Shown one piece after another: positions 47,261-60,085 of a stretch of DNA of 64,000 nt. The notes beneath the pieces were generated by a model that had not been told where the DNA came from, made no database searches, and saw only the letters and a list, made by a program, of their open reading frames with translations. The DNA comes from Zea mays (taxonomy: Eukaryota > Streptophyta > Magnoliopsida > Poales > Poaceae): contig NC_050102.1 of NCBI RefSeq assembly GCF_902167145.1, positions 12,710,850 through 12,774,849 of the forward strand, given 5' to 3'. Each line of letters begins with the position of its first letter. Within the stretch, counting starts at the first letter, position 1. Made by a program: the position numbers and the translations under genes.

Positions 47261-47357
47261 ATCATGATGATGAGCTCACCTGAAACTGTCAGACTAATAT
47301 CTCAGCCATACAAACTCCGGTGACTGTGATTTTTCTTCCAGTAAGAACTTCACGGTT

Positions 47358-47403
47358 GGTCACCCATCCCAGAATTGCTCTAAGTTGAGCACGCTTAACT
47401 TCG
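47358..47403 (-). repeat. 5S rRNA-derived sequence inside LTR-X (unit 1)
   Basis: The minus strand has GAAGTTAAGCGTGCT, then 17 bases, then GGGATGGGTGACC. Plant 5S rRNA has the same two blocks (one mismatch) with the same 17-base spacing. They cover the internal pol III promoter region (A box to C box). Weaker similarity goes on at both sides (AACTC before, GAAGT after). It is a fossil fragment, not a complete 120-nt 5S gene. Confidence 0.8.
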
Positions 47404-48004
47404 AGTTTCTTTCGAACCAGGCTTTCAAAAAGAAAAGCGAACCATGTTTGTATAGATATGTAGCACCTCAAAAATTCAAATCTAGAAAATTTCTCAAACT
47501 CTCTCTAAATTCAAAATGAATTTTTAAATTTCATTTCAAAATGTTTGTTTGCAAGTTGATCTCAACGAAGAAAATATAGTGGTCTATATTCTCTCCAAAA
47601 TTCTCCTCAAAAACACCTACAAATATTTTCCAAGTGATCCCTTCAAATTCTTTCAGAAATATTGCCTAAATATTCCACCGATGTTTCTCTAAATATTTTT
47701 CTCTTGAGAAATACCCTCTAAATCATTTTGAAAATCACTACAAATATTTTCTTAATAATTTTCCTTATGCTCATACATATACATACGCGTCCGGTGTCAT
47801 GCAGTGAGCTCTACAAGCTAATTTCACTTATCCACAGTTAATACATGCTTATCTCCCACTAATCCTCACCTCCTCCCACTAATCCTCGCCTCCTCCCCCT
47901 AATCCCCCACCTTGTCGACAAATAGAGAGGCAAGGGGCTCCCTCTTGCCATCCCAAGCCATTTCATGGCAACTCACTCCCACACAAGCACAACACGAGCA
48001 CAAG

Positions 48005-48320
48005 GATCGTTCGGTCGTTCATTCGACCATTCGTCCAAATGTTCGTAGTTTATTCATTCGTTCGTCCAAATAATCTTTGTTCAGCCGTTATGCTGCCGAA
48101 ATTCCGATCGTTCGTTCGTCCGATCATTCAATTGTCTGTTCGTTCATAATCCCTATTCATCGTTCATCGTTCGTTCATACGAACTATCTATCGTTCATCA
48201 TTCGTTCATAATCCCTATTTATCGTTCGTTCATACGATCTATTCACAGTTAAATGGATCATTTGTAATCATTATTCATCATTCATCCTACTATTCATTGT
48301 TACTCCGATCACCCAAATAT
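48005..48320 (+). repeat. Degenerate 'cgttcgttc' minisatellite (unit 2)
   Basis: Counterpart of 46847-47260 in the second LTR-X unit. It is shorter and more diverged, and has the same cgttc and gttcgtccgatc elements. Confidence 0.8.
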
Positions 48321-48432
48321 TCAACTTCTCATCCATCATGATGATCAGCACACCTAAGACCTACCAAACCAATATCTCATTCATACGGACTCTGGTGACT
48401 GTGATTTTCCTTCTAGTAAGAACTTCCCGTTT

Positions 48433-48477
48433 GGTCACCCATCCAAGAATTGCTCCAAGTTGAGCACACTTAACTTT
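48433..48477 (-). repeat. 5S rRNA-derived sequence inside LTR-X (unit 2)
   Basis: Second copy of the 5S-like stretch, more diverged than the first (AAGTTAAGTGTGCT.. to ..TGGATGGGTGACC on the minus strand), with the block spacing kept. It was duplicated together with the LTR start. Confidence 0.75.
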
Positions 48478-49030
48478 GTGGTTCTTTCGAAACATACTTC
48501 CAAAAAGAAAGGCAAAAATGTTTGTATGGATACACCATCAATCTTATAAAACCTGGCCCAAGATACCACAACCCGTCCAGACGAGAATATCATAGTATTC
48601 CAGGTGTCTGGGTGCTGCCTTACTCTTGTCCCATGTGACAGAGAAGGTAGGAACAATTGCCACCAACATAAGTATCTGCTCATGAACAGTGCAGAAATAA
48701 TTCATGGCACTCTGGTTCCAAATATCTCTAAATATTATAATTCTGGAATATTCTAGGAATATTCCTTTTCCCTTTTCCTTTTTTATTCCTATGATTATAA
48801 AAACCAAAACTCCTTCGTCTAGTCTCTGATTTTGACAGTTCTGATTTCTAAATTTTTATCAACTTACCCTCTATCCATCCATGTCATCCCGTAAGCACAG
48901 TGCATATTCTAGAAAACTCCAAAAATACTCTTGTCCCATATTTCACCTATAATTCTCTATCCAAACTGATTTTTTCATCACGATTCTCATAAATAGTAAA
49001 CTCTACCATACTAAACCATACGCACCCATC

Positions 49031-49038
49031 TATAAATA
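49031..49038 (+). promoter_or_regulatory. LTR-X TATA box
   Basis: TATAAATA is followed about 30 bp on by a pyrimidine-rich stretch (accctctccctcccacaccc) typical of a plant transcription start. It supports plus-strand orientation of LTR-X. The two upstream units have weaker AATAGAGG-type sequences at equivalent places (46726 and 47921). Confidence 0.55.
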
Positions 49039-50368
49039 CCTCCAGAGAGTTACCCTCTCCCTCCCACACCCTCAGCACCCTGAGCCAAGGCAACCCCCAC
49101 GCACTCACCTCGCTATGCCACTACACTTCTAGTATTGGTCCACCTCCAATACACTCTTCGGGTAAGCATCTCTACTCCATCAACACAAACTATACTGAAA
49201 ACTATATTCACCCATCTACCACCATTCCTGACCTCTATAATGAATATTTGTTGATATACTTGCTGATTTGTATGCTTGCTTGTTCACGCTATGTAGTTAT
49301 TGGAGCGTTCATGTAGTCTCGTGAAGGCCAGTTCTGCAAGTCTACGCCAGACGGTGGAGCCAGAAGCCAAGTCCGTGAGCTGTCACCCTTTTACCGGTTA
49401 AAGCATGACAAGCTCACTGGATCCCTTTGATGCATAAATTACATATGTTTTTCAAAGACAGACATCAACCTGTTATTTTATGCATTATATGATTTTGCTG
49501 CTAAGAGACATGTTAATTTGGTAACCCAGCCTTAGAACTTTGCCACAATTCATCTTTATACTCCTTAACATTTTTGTTACAAAAAGGTTTGAGCAAAGGT
49601 GTGAGTTTTTCAAAATAAAATGTTTTTCAAAATGTTTATGATGAAGGGTTATCACCCTTATCACCTTTGAGTGGGATGATCAGGGACTCTTCGGTGTGGG
49701 GAGGGCCTTAAGGTGATGGCTCAGCTGGGTTAGGTGTGAGAATGAAGGATTACCCCTATCGTATAAGGACCGTATGCCATTCTTCACTGCTTGTACTCTT
49801 ATCAAGTACAACCTCGAGACCGTATGGGCAGTCGCTTGATCCGAACTTGCACGGTCGGCACCCCAGGGTTATGTTGGCTGGGGAGCACCAGGAGGACAAG
49901 GAGGGGCAAAGTTTTGTCCTGGTTTGGGCATGGAGGTGGCCATGTTCCTTTTGGTATAACTGTTAAGGTAAAGACCTGTAGGGGAGGAGAGAGTTTCGGT
50001 AATCCGAGCTCACGACGGTGAGATTGCAGAAACCAGACTAGTGGGTGAAGTGTACACCTCTTCATAGAGTTCAAAAACCTATTCGAATAGTCCACGTCCA
50101 CGGATATGGATGAGTTATGACTTGATTTGACAATTAGTATTTTGTTTTCCAAAAATGCTTTTGAAAATAGGTTTTAAAAGTTCCGATGGTTGAGCCATGG
50201 GCTATGGTGGCCGGGAAGTCCAATAGTTGTTTTTGAAAATGTAAACCGGTGGGAAACTACCGAGATTCCTGGATGGTTTAGTCCAGAGGATTTTGTTCTA
50301 TATAAAAAACTTCCTGCTCCTTTGGAAGAGGAAGCATTTTGAGAAAGATAAAATGTTTTACAAAATAG

Positions 50369-50396
50369 CCTTAAACCCTAAACCATAAACCCTACT
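50369..50396 (+). repeat. Degenerate interstitial telomere-type repeat at a junction
   Basis: Four consecutive 7-mers, CCTTAAA CCCTAAA CCATAAA CCCTACT, resemble the plant telomere unit CCCTAAA. They lie exactly between the truncated LTR-X and repeat B copy 2. Neither flank's other copy has them: copy 1 of LTR-X goes on differently at this point, and copy 1 of repeat B is preceded by unrelated DNA. Confidence 0.6.
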
Positions 50397-51379
50397 GCAT
50401 AGAGAACCCCCTACAACTAGCATGTTTACTAATGCAAGACACCAAGGCTAAAGAATATGTATAACAATTCACAGAATTTATCTGTACATATAGCATAGAA
50501 GAAATTTTGATTGTCCTCAATGAATACAATCAGGATGAAATAATAACAGAAGGACATTAGATAAAAACAGTGTTAAGAAATGTAGATGAGGTAACAAAAA
50601 CATATATATCGTGAAATGATTTTTGAGGTCAAAGTGCAAGGTGGCAATAGAATGAGAGAATTCCCTATTTAATGCTATTATATGAGTGCTTCCTTCTATG
50701 GCCATGAAAATTACATACTCATTTGATGTAGGATCTAACTTTTATTCTTAATAACACTAATGTTAACTATTCCACCAAGACAATGATGAGTGCCATGTGA
50801 AAAGATGGGGTTGCACTTATGGTTTACAATTCTGTAAGTAACAGCTAGAGCAGCAGCTGGTGGATCATTTGTGTTTCAAGCATTTGTGTTAAAAACCATC
50901 GGATATCAAAATTAGCATTTGCGTTTTAGAATTTTAGTAATCAGTATTCAGGAAAGGTAGTTTGAGATTGCATGCAACTTGTGTTAAATGCTTGGGGTTA
51001 TACTTGTAGGAACCCAAAAATCTAAAATTTTCTAAACTATCTCTAACCATAGGAACTACAAAATTGAAGAACCTGAGCAATAACATTTTTCTATAAGAAT
51101 TAAGCTCTTTTTATTGTTGTAATACCAATCCTTTTGTCAGAAATTCAAGGAGAATAAGCCCCCTGGATACTTGTATTATCTTTGTTGTATTGGAATTCAA
51201 GCATGTTTTCAATCATCTTCCACCTATGTTCGTCGGCCATGGTTCAGGATTGTGTGCTAGGGAGTTGGTGCCAATTCCGACCGGTCTGAGCTAGCAACAC
51301 GATGGCATCGTCGCTCGCTAGCCCATGACAGGAGCGAGGCCTGCAGGGTAGAAACGACGGCGCTCTACCTAAGTAGTAG
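50394..51379 (+). repeat. Repeat B, copy 2
   Basis: Aligns with 21404-22354. It is cut on the right by the TGTCACACCCGG start of the Tekay-type LTR at 51380. The last five bases, AGTAG (51375-51379), are the expected target duplication. It has about 45 bp (near 50882-50927) that copy 1 lacks. Confidence 0.8.
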
Positions 51380-54300
51380 TGTCACACCCGGTTTTAGAAG
51401 GCAAACCAAATGCGAACCATGTACGTGCCAGGATCAGAAACTCACGTACACAGCGATTACATAATTGGACATCATCACACATTGCTCAAAGTAAATAGCG
51501 GAAAGGTACTTTTATTACAATAAGATGTCAAAGACATCCACAGAGTCTAATACATAGCATAGTCATTAATATCATCAAAGTGCGGAAATATGTAACGTAG
51601 CAGATAAGGCCTACACAAGCAGCTGACTGGGGGTTTGCTACTAAGAAAAACTAGAACTCGTCATAGTCCTAGAACTCCTCAAAGTCCTCCATATTGCCAA
51701 CATCTCCTCCTGGGCACTGAATACAGTGGGGACAACCTGGGGTGGGGGTGGTTTGTAAAGTAAGGGTGAGTACACATCAATGTACTCAGCAAATGTCCTG
51801 TTTGGCTAAAGTGGACTAGTTGTATGTGGAGTTAAGGTTAAGTAGTTGATTTTAGTTGGTCAAGTATTTATTACTATGAGTAGAGCCAAGTTTTAGTAAT
51901 AAACCCAGTTATTACCCAAATGCACCTCCTCCAAGAGGAAATACCAGAGATCAAAATTATAACCATCATCATAAAAGTAACCAAAGTTCTTCTAATCAAA
52001 GAGGATCCCAAGGTCGCTCTTAACCGTGAGCTCGGCTGATATACCACTTTCTAACACTCTACAGAGGTTGCACACTTTACCACGAGTCGTGATCCCTTTC
52101 TAGCCTGGTTGTACAGACCCGATCTTCACTACCGAGGTGAATGGCCAGGGATACACTACGTAGCCTTTACAAAGACTCCCTGGTGCATAGCTGCTCGTTA
52201 GGTTTGCCAGTCGTACAAATGCAGTATACCTCCCCAAGGTGGGTGACTAACAAAACCAAATCGAATGAACCTCTACACCCCCCTTGGTAGAGCGAGCACT
52301 ACGCCCCGGCCCCCATTGACGGCCCTCAGGTAAAGCCAACTACACCCCCAGCTTTATCTAATTAATCAGCTAAGGGTGTCCCATTCCACCCTCATGGTTG
52401 CACTATTATCCCGGGTGGTCACTCCACGAACAGGTCCTTATGGAGAGGTACTCAGGAAAATGGCCTAAGTCCCCTAAAGTATCACAATATCATCATCGAG
52501 ATAACATCATTGTATCATAAATGTTCACATCATGTTCATTGATTAAGTTGAAGCAATAACATAAGCTAACCATGATTGACCCAAAAGGTAAACAAGGATT
52601 AGTAAATACAGACTAGTCAATCCTTAGGTTTCAATAATGTAATGCGGGACAGTGAATTATGAAGTATGTAGGACATAATAGGTCAGAGGACACTTGCCTT
52701 CACCAGGTTGTTGCTCAGGGAGATCTTCGGCAACACACTCAGGAACCATGGGCTGCTCGTTGTCTAAATAAAGTGATCATACATTCAATACATTTGGTAA
52801 ATGACAAATGAACAGTACATCAATCATGTACAAACAATGGAACACATCTCAAGAGAAAAGTATAACCTCAAAAGGAAGTTTAAGTTATAGGGTGAACTAA
52901 TCTCATTTAGCAGTTGATTATTCTTTAAGTGTTGTCTATCTACATGGTTACATAATCTAATTCTACTTATTTTTAATGAGATATAAAAGTTAAACCAAAG
53001 ATAAATTCATATAATACACCTTATTAATCTCACAAGATTAAATATCCATTAACCACTAGGGTTTTCTTTTTATTTATTTTATTAAGTGAAAAATTCAACA
53101 CATACACTTAGCTATAGTCTAGGTATAAAATTAAAGTGCACAGACTGTGGATGAGCATAATCTATTTGAACAGAGAATATTCCTATGAACATTTTGCAAT
53201 TTGAACCACTTAATTTGGAGTTCATATGAAAATGATATGAGATAATCAAGTTTTGAAGTTTGAAATACAAAATTAAGTCCAAATCTGTGATTATTTAAAA
53301 GGACAGGGGTCCTTTTATAAGATTCCAGGGGCCTGCACTCAAATTCAAGGGATGACGGGTTGATTCCCGGAAACCTGAAGGGTTCTTTAGCAAAACCGTC
53401 GCGCGGAGGGGTTCAGTGTTTCCTCATCCGTCGGATCCACGATCTATGGCTGAGATTAGATCCATGGGCGAGCGTGCGGGCACACACTGACCAGTGGGCC
53501 AGGGCGGTCAACCACTGGGGGCAGGGAAGCGAACTGACTGGTTGGGCCTCGTGCCAGAGACACCAGCGGCCGACAGGTGGGGTCCAGGCTCTGGGTGCGC
53601 GTGCGCGAAGCGGTATTTGGTGATCTGGTCCGCACGATAAAGATCGGACGACCGAGATCAAGTGTCGGAGGGGTTCATAGCTGCAGGCAGCGCCGCTCTT
53701 GGTCACGACGGTGAGGTCGCCGGGGCCGAGGCGGGTGCTGGCTACGACGGTTCCGAGGCCGTCGCGATTGGCCAGAAATGATGCGGAGGGCTCGGCGAAC
53801 ACATTGAGGGGGCTTCGGCCACGAGACCGAGTTCAGAGAGGGGAGAATGGCGAAGGAAAAGCTCCGAGCAGGTCGGGGCAACTTCGACGAGGAATCGTGA
53901 CCGGTGAGAGGGGATCTAGGGCGCGCTAAGGCCGGGACTGGCTACAACAGGGCAAGGGGAACATCATGGACTAATGCCGGCGCACAGGGCTGGGCTAGTT
54001 CGACCAATCACCGCCCGGGTGCAGTGAACTGCCGTGGCCAAGCTCCGGCAAAGCCGAATTGGCCAAGACAAAGCAGAATTGGGAGAAACTGAGCATGGGA
54101 ACGAATGTCTCACCTCGGGGCGAAGCTCGGGGTCGCTTGGCGCAGCTTCTGGCGGGTTGGATGACCAGCACGGCGGGCGCAGAACTTCGGCGAGGCCGAG
54201 CGACGAGAGGAGAGCATGAGAGAGGGTGAGCTTGCGCGAAATGAGGTAGGGGAGCGAGTGCGCGTGCGGGAGAAGCTCAAAAGGGAGCTGGGGGTGCATG

Positions 54301-55200
54301 GGCAAGCGACATGGCCGGGGATCTCGGCGTGCGTGTGCGCTGGTCCATGACGGTTCGCAAGGAAGGCAGAGCTGACAGGGCGGTCCCACGGCGCAGCGAG
54401 ACAGAGCGGGCGTGCGGGGGAAACGGCTTGGCACGCTGACGAGACGGGCCCACGAGGCAGAGAGGGAAAGCGGCATGCGGGCGAGGGCAGCTGGAGCCGA
54501 CAGAGCGGCCCCACTAGGCAGAGGGATAGGGATGAAAACGGAACGGATACAACCGGATACAGGGTCATCCCGTATCCTACCTTAATGTATTTCTCTCGGA
54601 TATGGGACCGGATACGGGTAGTTAAGATTCGAGACGGTTATAGGACGAGACCGGGTAATAATCCGGACGGGTAAGAAACAGATAACGAATACTACTCGGG
54701 TAGGTACCGGATAATTATCGAGTAGTTCGTCCGATGATATTAATTGTCCAACTATCCAACAAACACATAAGTTAAGCAATACATAATCATGTATATGATA
54801 GATAAAATGTAAGAAAGGAAACCGATAAAATTGACATCATGCAGTTCAAAGTTACTTATCACAAGGACATTGTAGAACCAACACCGCAATATGTAAAATT
54901 CATAAAATATTCTAGTTTCACTCAAAAATTGCAAATAAGTTACAAAAACTAATAAACATTTTATACGAAGATAACTCAAGTCCTCATATGAAAATGATAA
55001 AGTAAAGTACTGATTATGTTAAAACTTGGATACTTACACTGATTTCACATGTAACTCATACAAATAAGTGAAAGTGAAATGGAAGAAACGCGGGCATCTT
55101 ATTGATCTAATGATCCAAACATTTTCTATTGTTATATATAGACATATATTGTGTCTTCGTAAAATTTCACGATTATCTGAGGCTATTAATGTGTTATTAA

Positions 55201-55333
55201 TTTCTTGTCATAGAAAATCATCAAAATACAATTAAATCCTTAAAATATTGTAGTATCGACCAAAAAGTTTCTTGTCATAGAAAATCATCAAAATACAATT
55301 AAATCCTTAAAATATTGTAGTATCGACCAAAAA
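55201..55333 (+). repeat. 67-bp tandem duplication inside the hAT element
   Basis: Two adjacent near-identical copies begin tttcttgtcatagaaaatca (55201 and 55268). This looks like a recent local duplication in the AT-rich centre of the Ds-like element. Confidence 0.92.
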
Positions 55334-55722
55334 ATACAAATAAGTCACCAATACTTATAAATAGTCTATAAAAAATAACCTTAAGTTCCCACGTGGAGAT
55401 AACCTTAAGCCCCCACATAAAAATGATAAAGTCTATTAATTTGATATAAATTTTGGCATTATTTCAATGATTTTGGTCTAAAGATATGTTTAAATTTAAA
55501 ATTGATGTATTACAAAGTTATAGATCTCTTCAAACTCTACAATTTTCATATAAACTTTATCTTCATTCGATTTCATATGTAAAAGTTATGATTTTATAAC
55601 TATATTATGCAGAAAAAGAAAAAAAACGGGTACCCGAATTCCGGGTACCCGTATCCAACCCGAATATCGAGGTATTTTCTAGGTAGTCCTCGCTCCGTAT
55701 TCGATCCGAATCTGAAGCTACA

Positions 55723-58366
55723 TGTAACACCCCGGGATCCACAAACACCCTGAAATGGTACTAAACTACACAACTAACATTCATATAAAAAATTTCGACA
55801 ACATCTCCCTTGAAAATTTGCATAAACGTGGAAGCAACAGAGTAAAACAGATATCATGATAAGAAAACATACTAGACATTATTAATCTGCTAGCAATGGG
55901 AAGATAACCATAACGACATAAACTGAATTAACTAGTGTGCACGACTAGTTAAAAACAAACATCCTTGACAAGAAGTTTCTAATTAAATCATGGTTGTGCC
56001 AGGACAGCGTTATTATGAGAGTGAAGGTGGACGTGCTGCTACTTCCCTCATTCCCAACATGAATCAAGTACCTGCATTGAATAATGCAAGAGTGAGATGA
56101 AACATCTCAGCAAGTAAATTGTTTTGACGAGATATTTAAACCAAAAAAATTGAATTAATCAACATTTTAAAGGGATCACAATTGAGATCAGAAATACTTG
56201 TAGATATAGAACTCAATAGTCCCAGAATAACCAATGCCATCTCATTTCCTCGAACAACCACAATAGATTGTATAACACTTCCCTGCGTCAACAATACCTG
56301 CAAATATCACTTCAATGTATGCATAGAAATGCTATGTGTAAGTCCTCTGTCTTCATACCTCTTAGAGTATAAAATCACATCATCTGCAAATATCACTTTA
56401 ATGAATGCATATGAATGCAATGCATATGTCCTCTGCCTTCATACCTCTAAGGGTATGAAGTCGCATCGTACCCCTCCTCGGGCAACGTACGATGCTAAGT
56501 TGTACCGGTACGGTCGGACCATAGGTCACGACAAAACTTCAGATGCAAGTGAATCATGCAATGTATATGGCATGTTGCATTTATCAATATACTTCACTTC
56601 CTTCACATGCAATACAAACCTCAAACAATACTTCGTTTACCTTCAGATACAATACAAACCTCAAATAATACTTCATTCACCTTCAGGGGGTGTGAATTAA
56701 TCTCGTGGGTCATACTCGAATCATCATCATCATTAATATATGATTAAGCATCAATATAATACAATCAAGTAAAGCATCACCATAGAGTTCAATTATGAAA
56801 GAATTCGATGATTCTGAATATTAGAGTGTAGGCGATGAAACAACAAGTCAAAACAGTAGCAACCACCGCTAAATTCACTTGCCTCCATCGAAGAAGAAAA
56901 ATGTACTAGGCATGATCCAGAGTGTAGACACCTGCTGCGGGGCATAAAACTTAGTACAAATATTTCACAAACATTTTCCAACAATCAACAAATCGCTCCT
57001 ACACTTGAAACCAAGACCCGGTGGAATGATTCCCACCCTGAACCACATGCCAAATAGCAGCAGCGCTGTTTGTTAATTTTGTACCTTTAAAATTATAACA
57101 GTGGTGATATCAAACAAATAATCTAGGAGTTTCTACACAAAATACTCTGCAACTTCGGTATTCAATGGATAATTAAATTTTGTCATCTATAAGTTCTAAA
57201 ACATCTGACAAGATAACTGACTGAATCTGTTTCAGACAGCAGCATAGTTAACTTCAAAATTCGATATCTCCCAAACTGCTCAACCAAAAATTATGAACTT
57301 CTGCTGGCAGTAATAACTTTTATCCATCTACAAAAGTCTCCATAGTTGGAAGAACCAATTCGGCCATTTACTATATGAAACCTACCAGTGAACAGACCCA
57401 CTCATTTTTGTCAGGCAAACAGGAACAGCCACAGTAAAACAAACATAACTGGTGTTTCAAAATTCATATGAATGCACACTTTAACAATCTGGAAAGCTTA
57501 TAAAATTATCTACAACTTATTTTACCAACCTAAATTTTAATTCTATTGATAAAATTGCCTAAATCTTAAGAGAACAGATTCTGCACAGAATTGTGAGACT
57601 GAAAAACTGCTATAATCAAACTGCAATAACTTTCTGATCTGATGTCCGATTGAGTTGTTCTTCATGGCCACGGAAAGATCTACAAATTATCTACGACTCA
57701 TATACAGACTCTTTATTTTTTTTGAGGCCACTAAGACCATGAAAAACTGGAATGAACAGAAACTGTCGAATTTGCCATTCTACAGAAAACTAAATTCGAG
57801 ATCAAAACCTAACCCCTCATCTAATCCAACCTCTAATCCTTTAATCCCCATGATCCACAACCTACAAAAGCACATAATTACAGGGAGGAACAAGGATTTC
57901 ATCCATACCTAGGGTTTTCCCCAAGAAAATCTTCAAGAAGAGATGGGGAAGAACATCTCCTTGATCTTCTCTCCCTCTTCAATTCAACGTGCTTCTCCTC
58001 TTCTCGATCCTTGCTGCGTGGGGGGGGGGGGGGGAGATCTAGAGGGAGGAGGAAGTTGTGCAGAGGGTAGAGGGCTGCTGCCCAAGGGAAGGAGAGGAAG
58101 AGGGAGGGGGGCGGCTGCAACAAATTGGGGAGAGGGAGAGGGGGTCGGCTAGGATTGGGGAGGAGAGGGGGGCTCCCATCCACCGGATCGAAATCAATGA
58201 CCCAAACTCGCTCTCCCATTTGAGCTCCCGACCCCAGCGGAACAAATACCAAAAGATCTACTGTTTACTGAGGAATGCCTCCTGAAACTCCAAACTCCAA
58301 TGCCACAGAACAAGAAAAAAAGAGAAAAAGAAGTTTAACTTCTTTTCAGAAAATTGGGGTATCACA
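55723..58366 (-). repeat. 3' LTR of the 7-kb non-autonomous element
   Basis: Contains a 15-G homopolymer (58020-58034) where the other LTR has seven G, an imperfect duplication of about 110 bp (56300-56460) around 'tgcaaatatcact', and a 172-codon frame at 56182-56700 kept open in both LTRs. That frame matches no family and is probably chance. Confidence 0.92.
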
Positions 58367-60085
58367 CTCTACCCCCCTTAAAAAGAATTCGTCCTCGAAT
58401 TCGACCACTCCAAGCAAAGCATCCAAGGTACCCCATATAGCACCACCATTCAAAACATGGGTCCATTATTGGTCTTAATTAACACAAGAACTTCTACCTC
58501 GGACTAATTGTCTAAGAAAACTACACAACTTGATATCAAGAATGAAACAACATGCAATAAAGCTCAAAGTAAGTCATAGATGCAATCAACACTATGATTT
58601 CACACCATCGAATTTGGATGCTTACATCAACATCAATGTCCTAAAACAACACTCTTTTATGAAGGGGTAATATGCACGAAGCACAACCCTTACCAGCTTC
58701 AACAATTCATTTTAATTCAATGGGGAAACATCCACACCAGATGAATGTATAAGAAGATCAAACACCTCACCTCAAAGCACCACAAAACAAGTAGTTCTAT
58801 TGAAACAAAACTCCTAATCTTCCTAAACCTTGTTCTTGCCATCATGAAAAGATATCATGTAATCTCACATTCTTTGCACCCCACAAAAAGGGAGAAAGCC
58901 TACAGAACTAATGGAGCAATAAAGCCGACAAGAAGCCAATAACATTCTGCGCGGCACAGTTCATCGAAGAAATGCCAAAAACTCCACAAAGAGCACAGAC
59001 AACACAACAACAACACAATACTTACTTAACCAATGTCACTATACTTCATCCAACAACTCAACTAAGAAAAATATCCAAACTAGTAAGGTTAACCTACACA
59101 TAATATAAGTCTTCATCTACTGTAGTTCAGAAACTTACATTTCATTCTATCATACGATGCACTCAAAGTACTAGACATACAGGGTCAATAATAACCCCGT
59201 AATCCTTCACACATTTGATAAACATCTCAAGCTGATGTAAAAACCACATCATTTAGGAATAGGTGACTAACCACACACAACCAACTCTAGGCAATGACTT
59301 CATTCGAACCAATAGATAAGTGGTCCAACAATGGCTCCACAAGCATGCATCGAGGAGAGAACCATCAGATCCTCAACGTATTAATACATAATCAAGGGAT
59401 CAAGAAAATCAAAGATTTATTCTACAATTAGCATGACTAACATGCAACCACTTTAAATCACATCTAGGCTTTGTGGCTACTAAAACACAGGATAGAAGAG
59501 AGACATGTAAGCCACTCTGGCTAGCTATGTAAAGACTTCCCCCAAAATCCATATAAAAGTACCAATATTCATTTCTTTCAGAACTGGTTTCTCGACATAA
59601 ACAATCATTCTTTGCAAAGATAGTTGTAGCTATCCACCAACCGCCCAACAACTTAAATTCAAATTGATGGTTACCTTGTAACCCAAAACACGCAATTCAC
59701 ACTCCTCTTAGAAACATCCTCAATCCAGCATATATAACAATATTATTGTAATAAAACTCAACAATGAAAAACATGGTGAAAACAACATAGGCATACATGT
59801 ATATCACAAGCATAATAACAACTTAAATCTCACAAAAGACCAGCGATATCAATCGTATTAATAAAACAATATCAAAATTTAGAAATGAATTATATCAGGC
59901 ATTAAGTCATGAACAACTCACCACATCACCGTAAAGGAATAGGGAGGATGAAATTATTTCATCTGCACTTCAAAGACATTAACATATATCAAAGATATTT
60001 GAACCCATACCCTTCCTATACGTGCAAGTGTGTCAAATTTATCTTCAAATTGCCAAGAATCTAAAGCCTATGCTTTGATACCAAC
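58367..60085 (-). other. Non-coding interior of the 7-kb element with primer site and polypurine tract
   Basis: 1.7 kb without a supported gene. On the minus strand it ends CGAGGACGAATTC, then TTTTTAAGGGGGGTAGAG, next to the 3' LTR, the same pol-end plus polypurine layout as in the other Tekay-type elements here. The primer site TGGTATCAAAGC (60072-60083) is two bases from the 5' LTR. Confidence 0.8.

Larger units (their letters stand above)
46267..50368 (+). mobile_element. LTR-X copy 2, with a tandemly duplicated start and truncated end
   Basis: It begins TGTAGCACCCCAAAAATTC at 46267, and the same start recurs at 47459 (TGTAGCACCTC). The two units (46267-47458 and 47459-48532) align along their length. 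After the second unit the LTR goes on through a TATA box (TATAAATA, 49031-49038) to the block shared with copy 1. It is cut at about 50368, losing about 0.4 kb present at 601-1020 in copy 1. No interior, primer site or target duplication is visible. It is probably a broken LTR or solo LTR of a Gypsy element. Confidence 0.75.

Noticed and set aside
47358..47403. Functional 5S rRNA gene
   Set aside because: Only about 45-70 of 120 bases are similar and the ends are missing. It is a fossil piece inside an LTR.
53413..54568. GC-rich frames up to 170 codons in the Tekay-type LTR
   Set aside because: They lie in LTR sequence, several frames overlap on both strands, and no family is recognisable.
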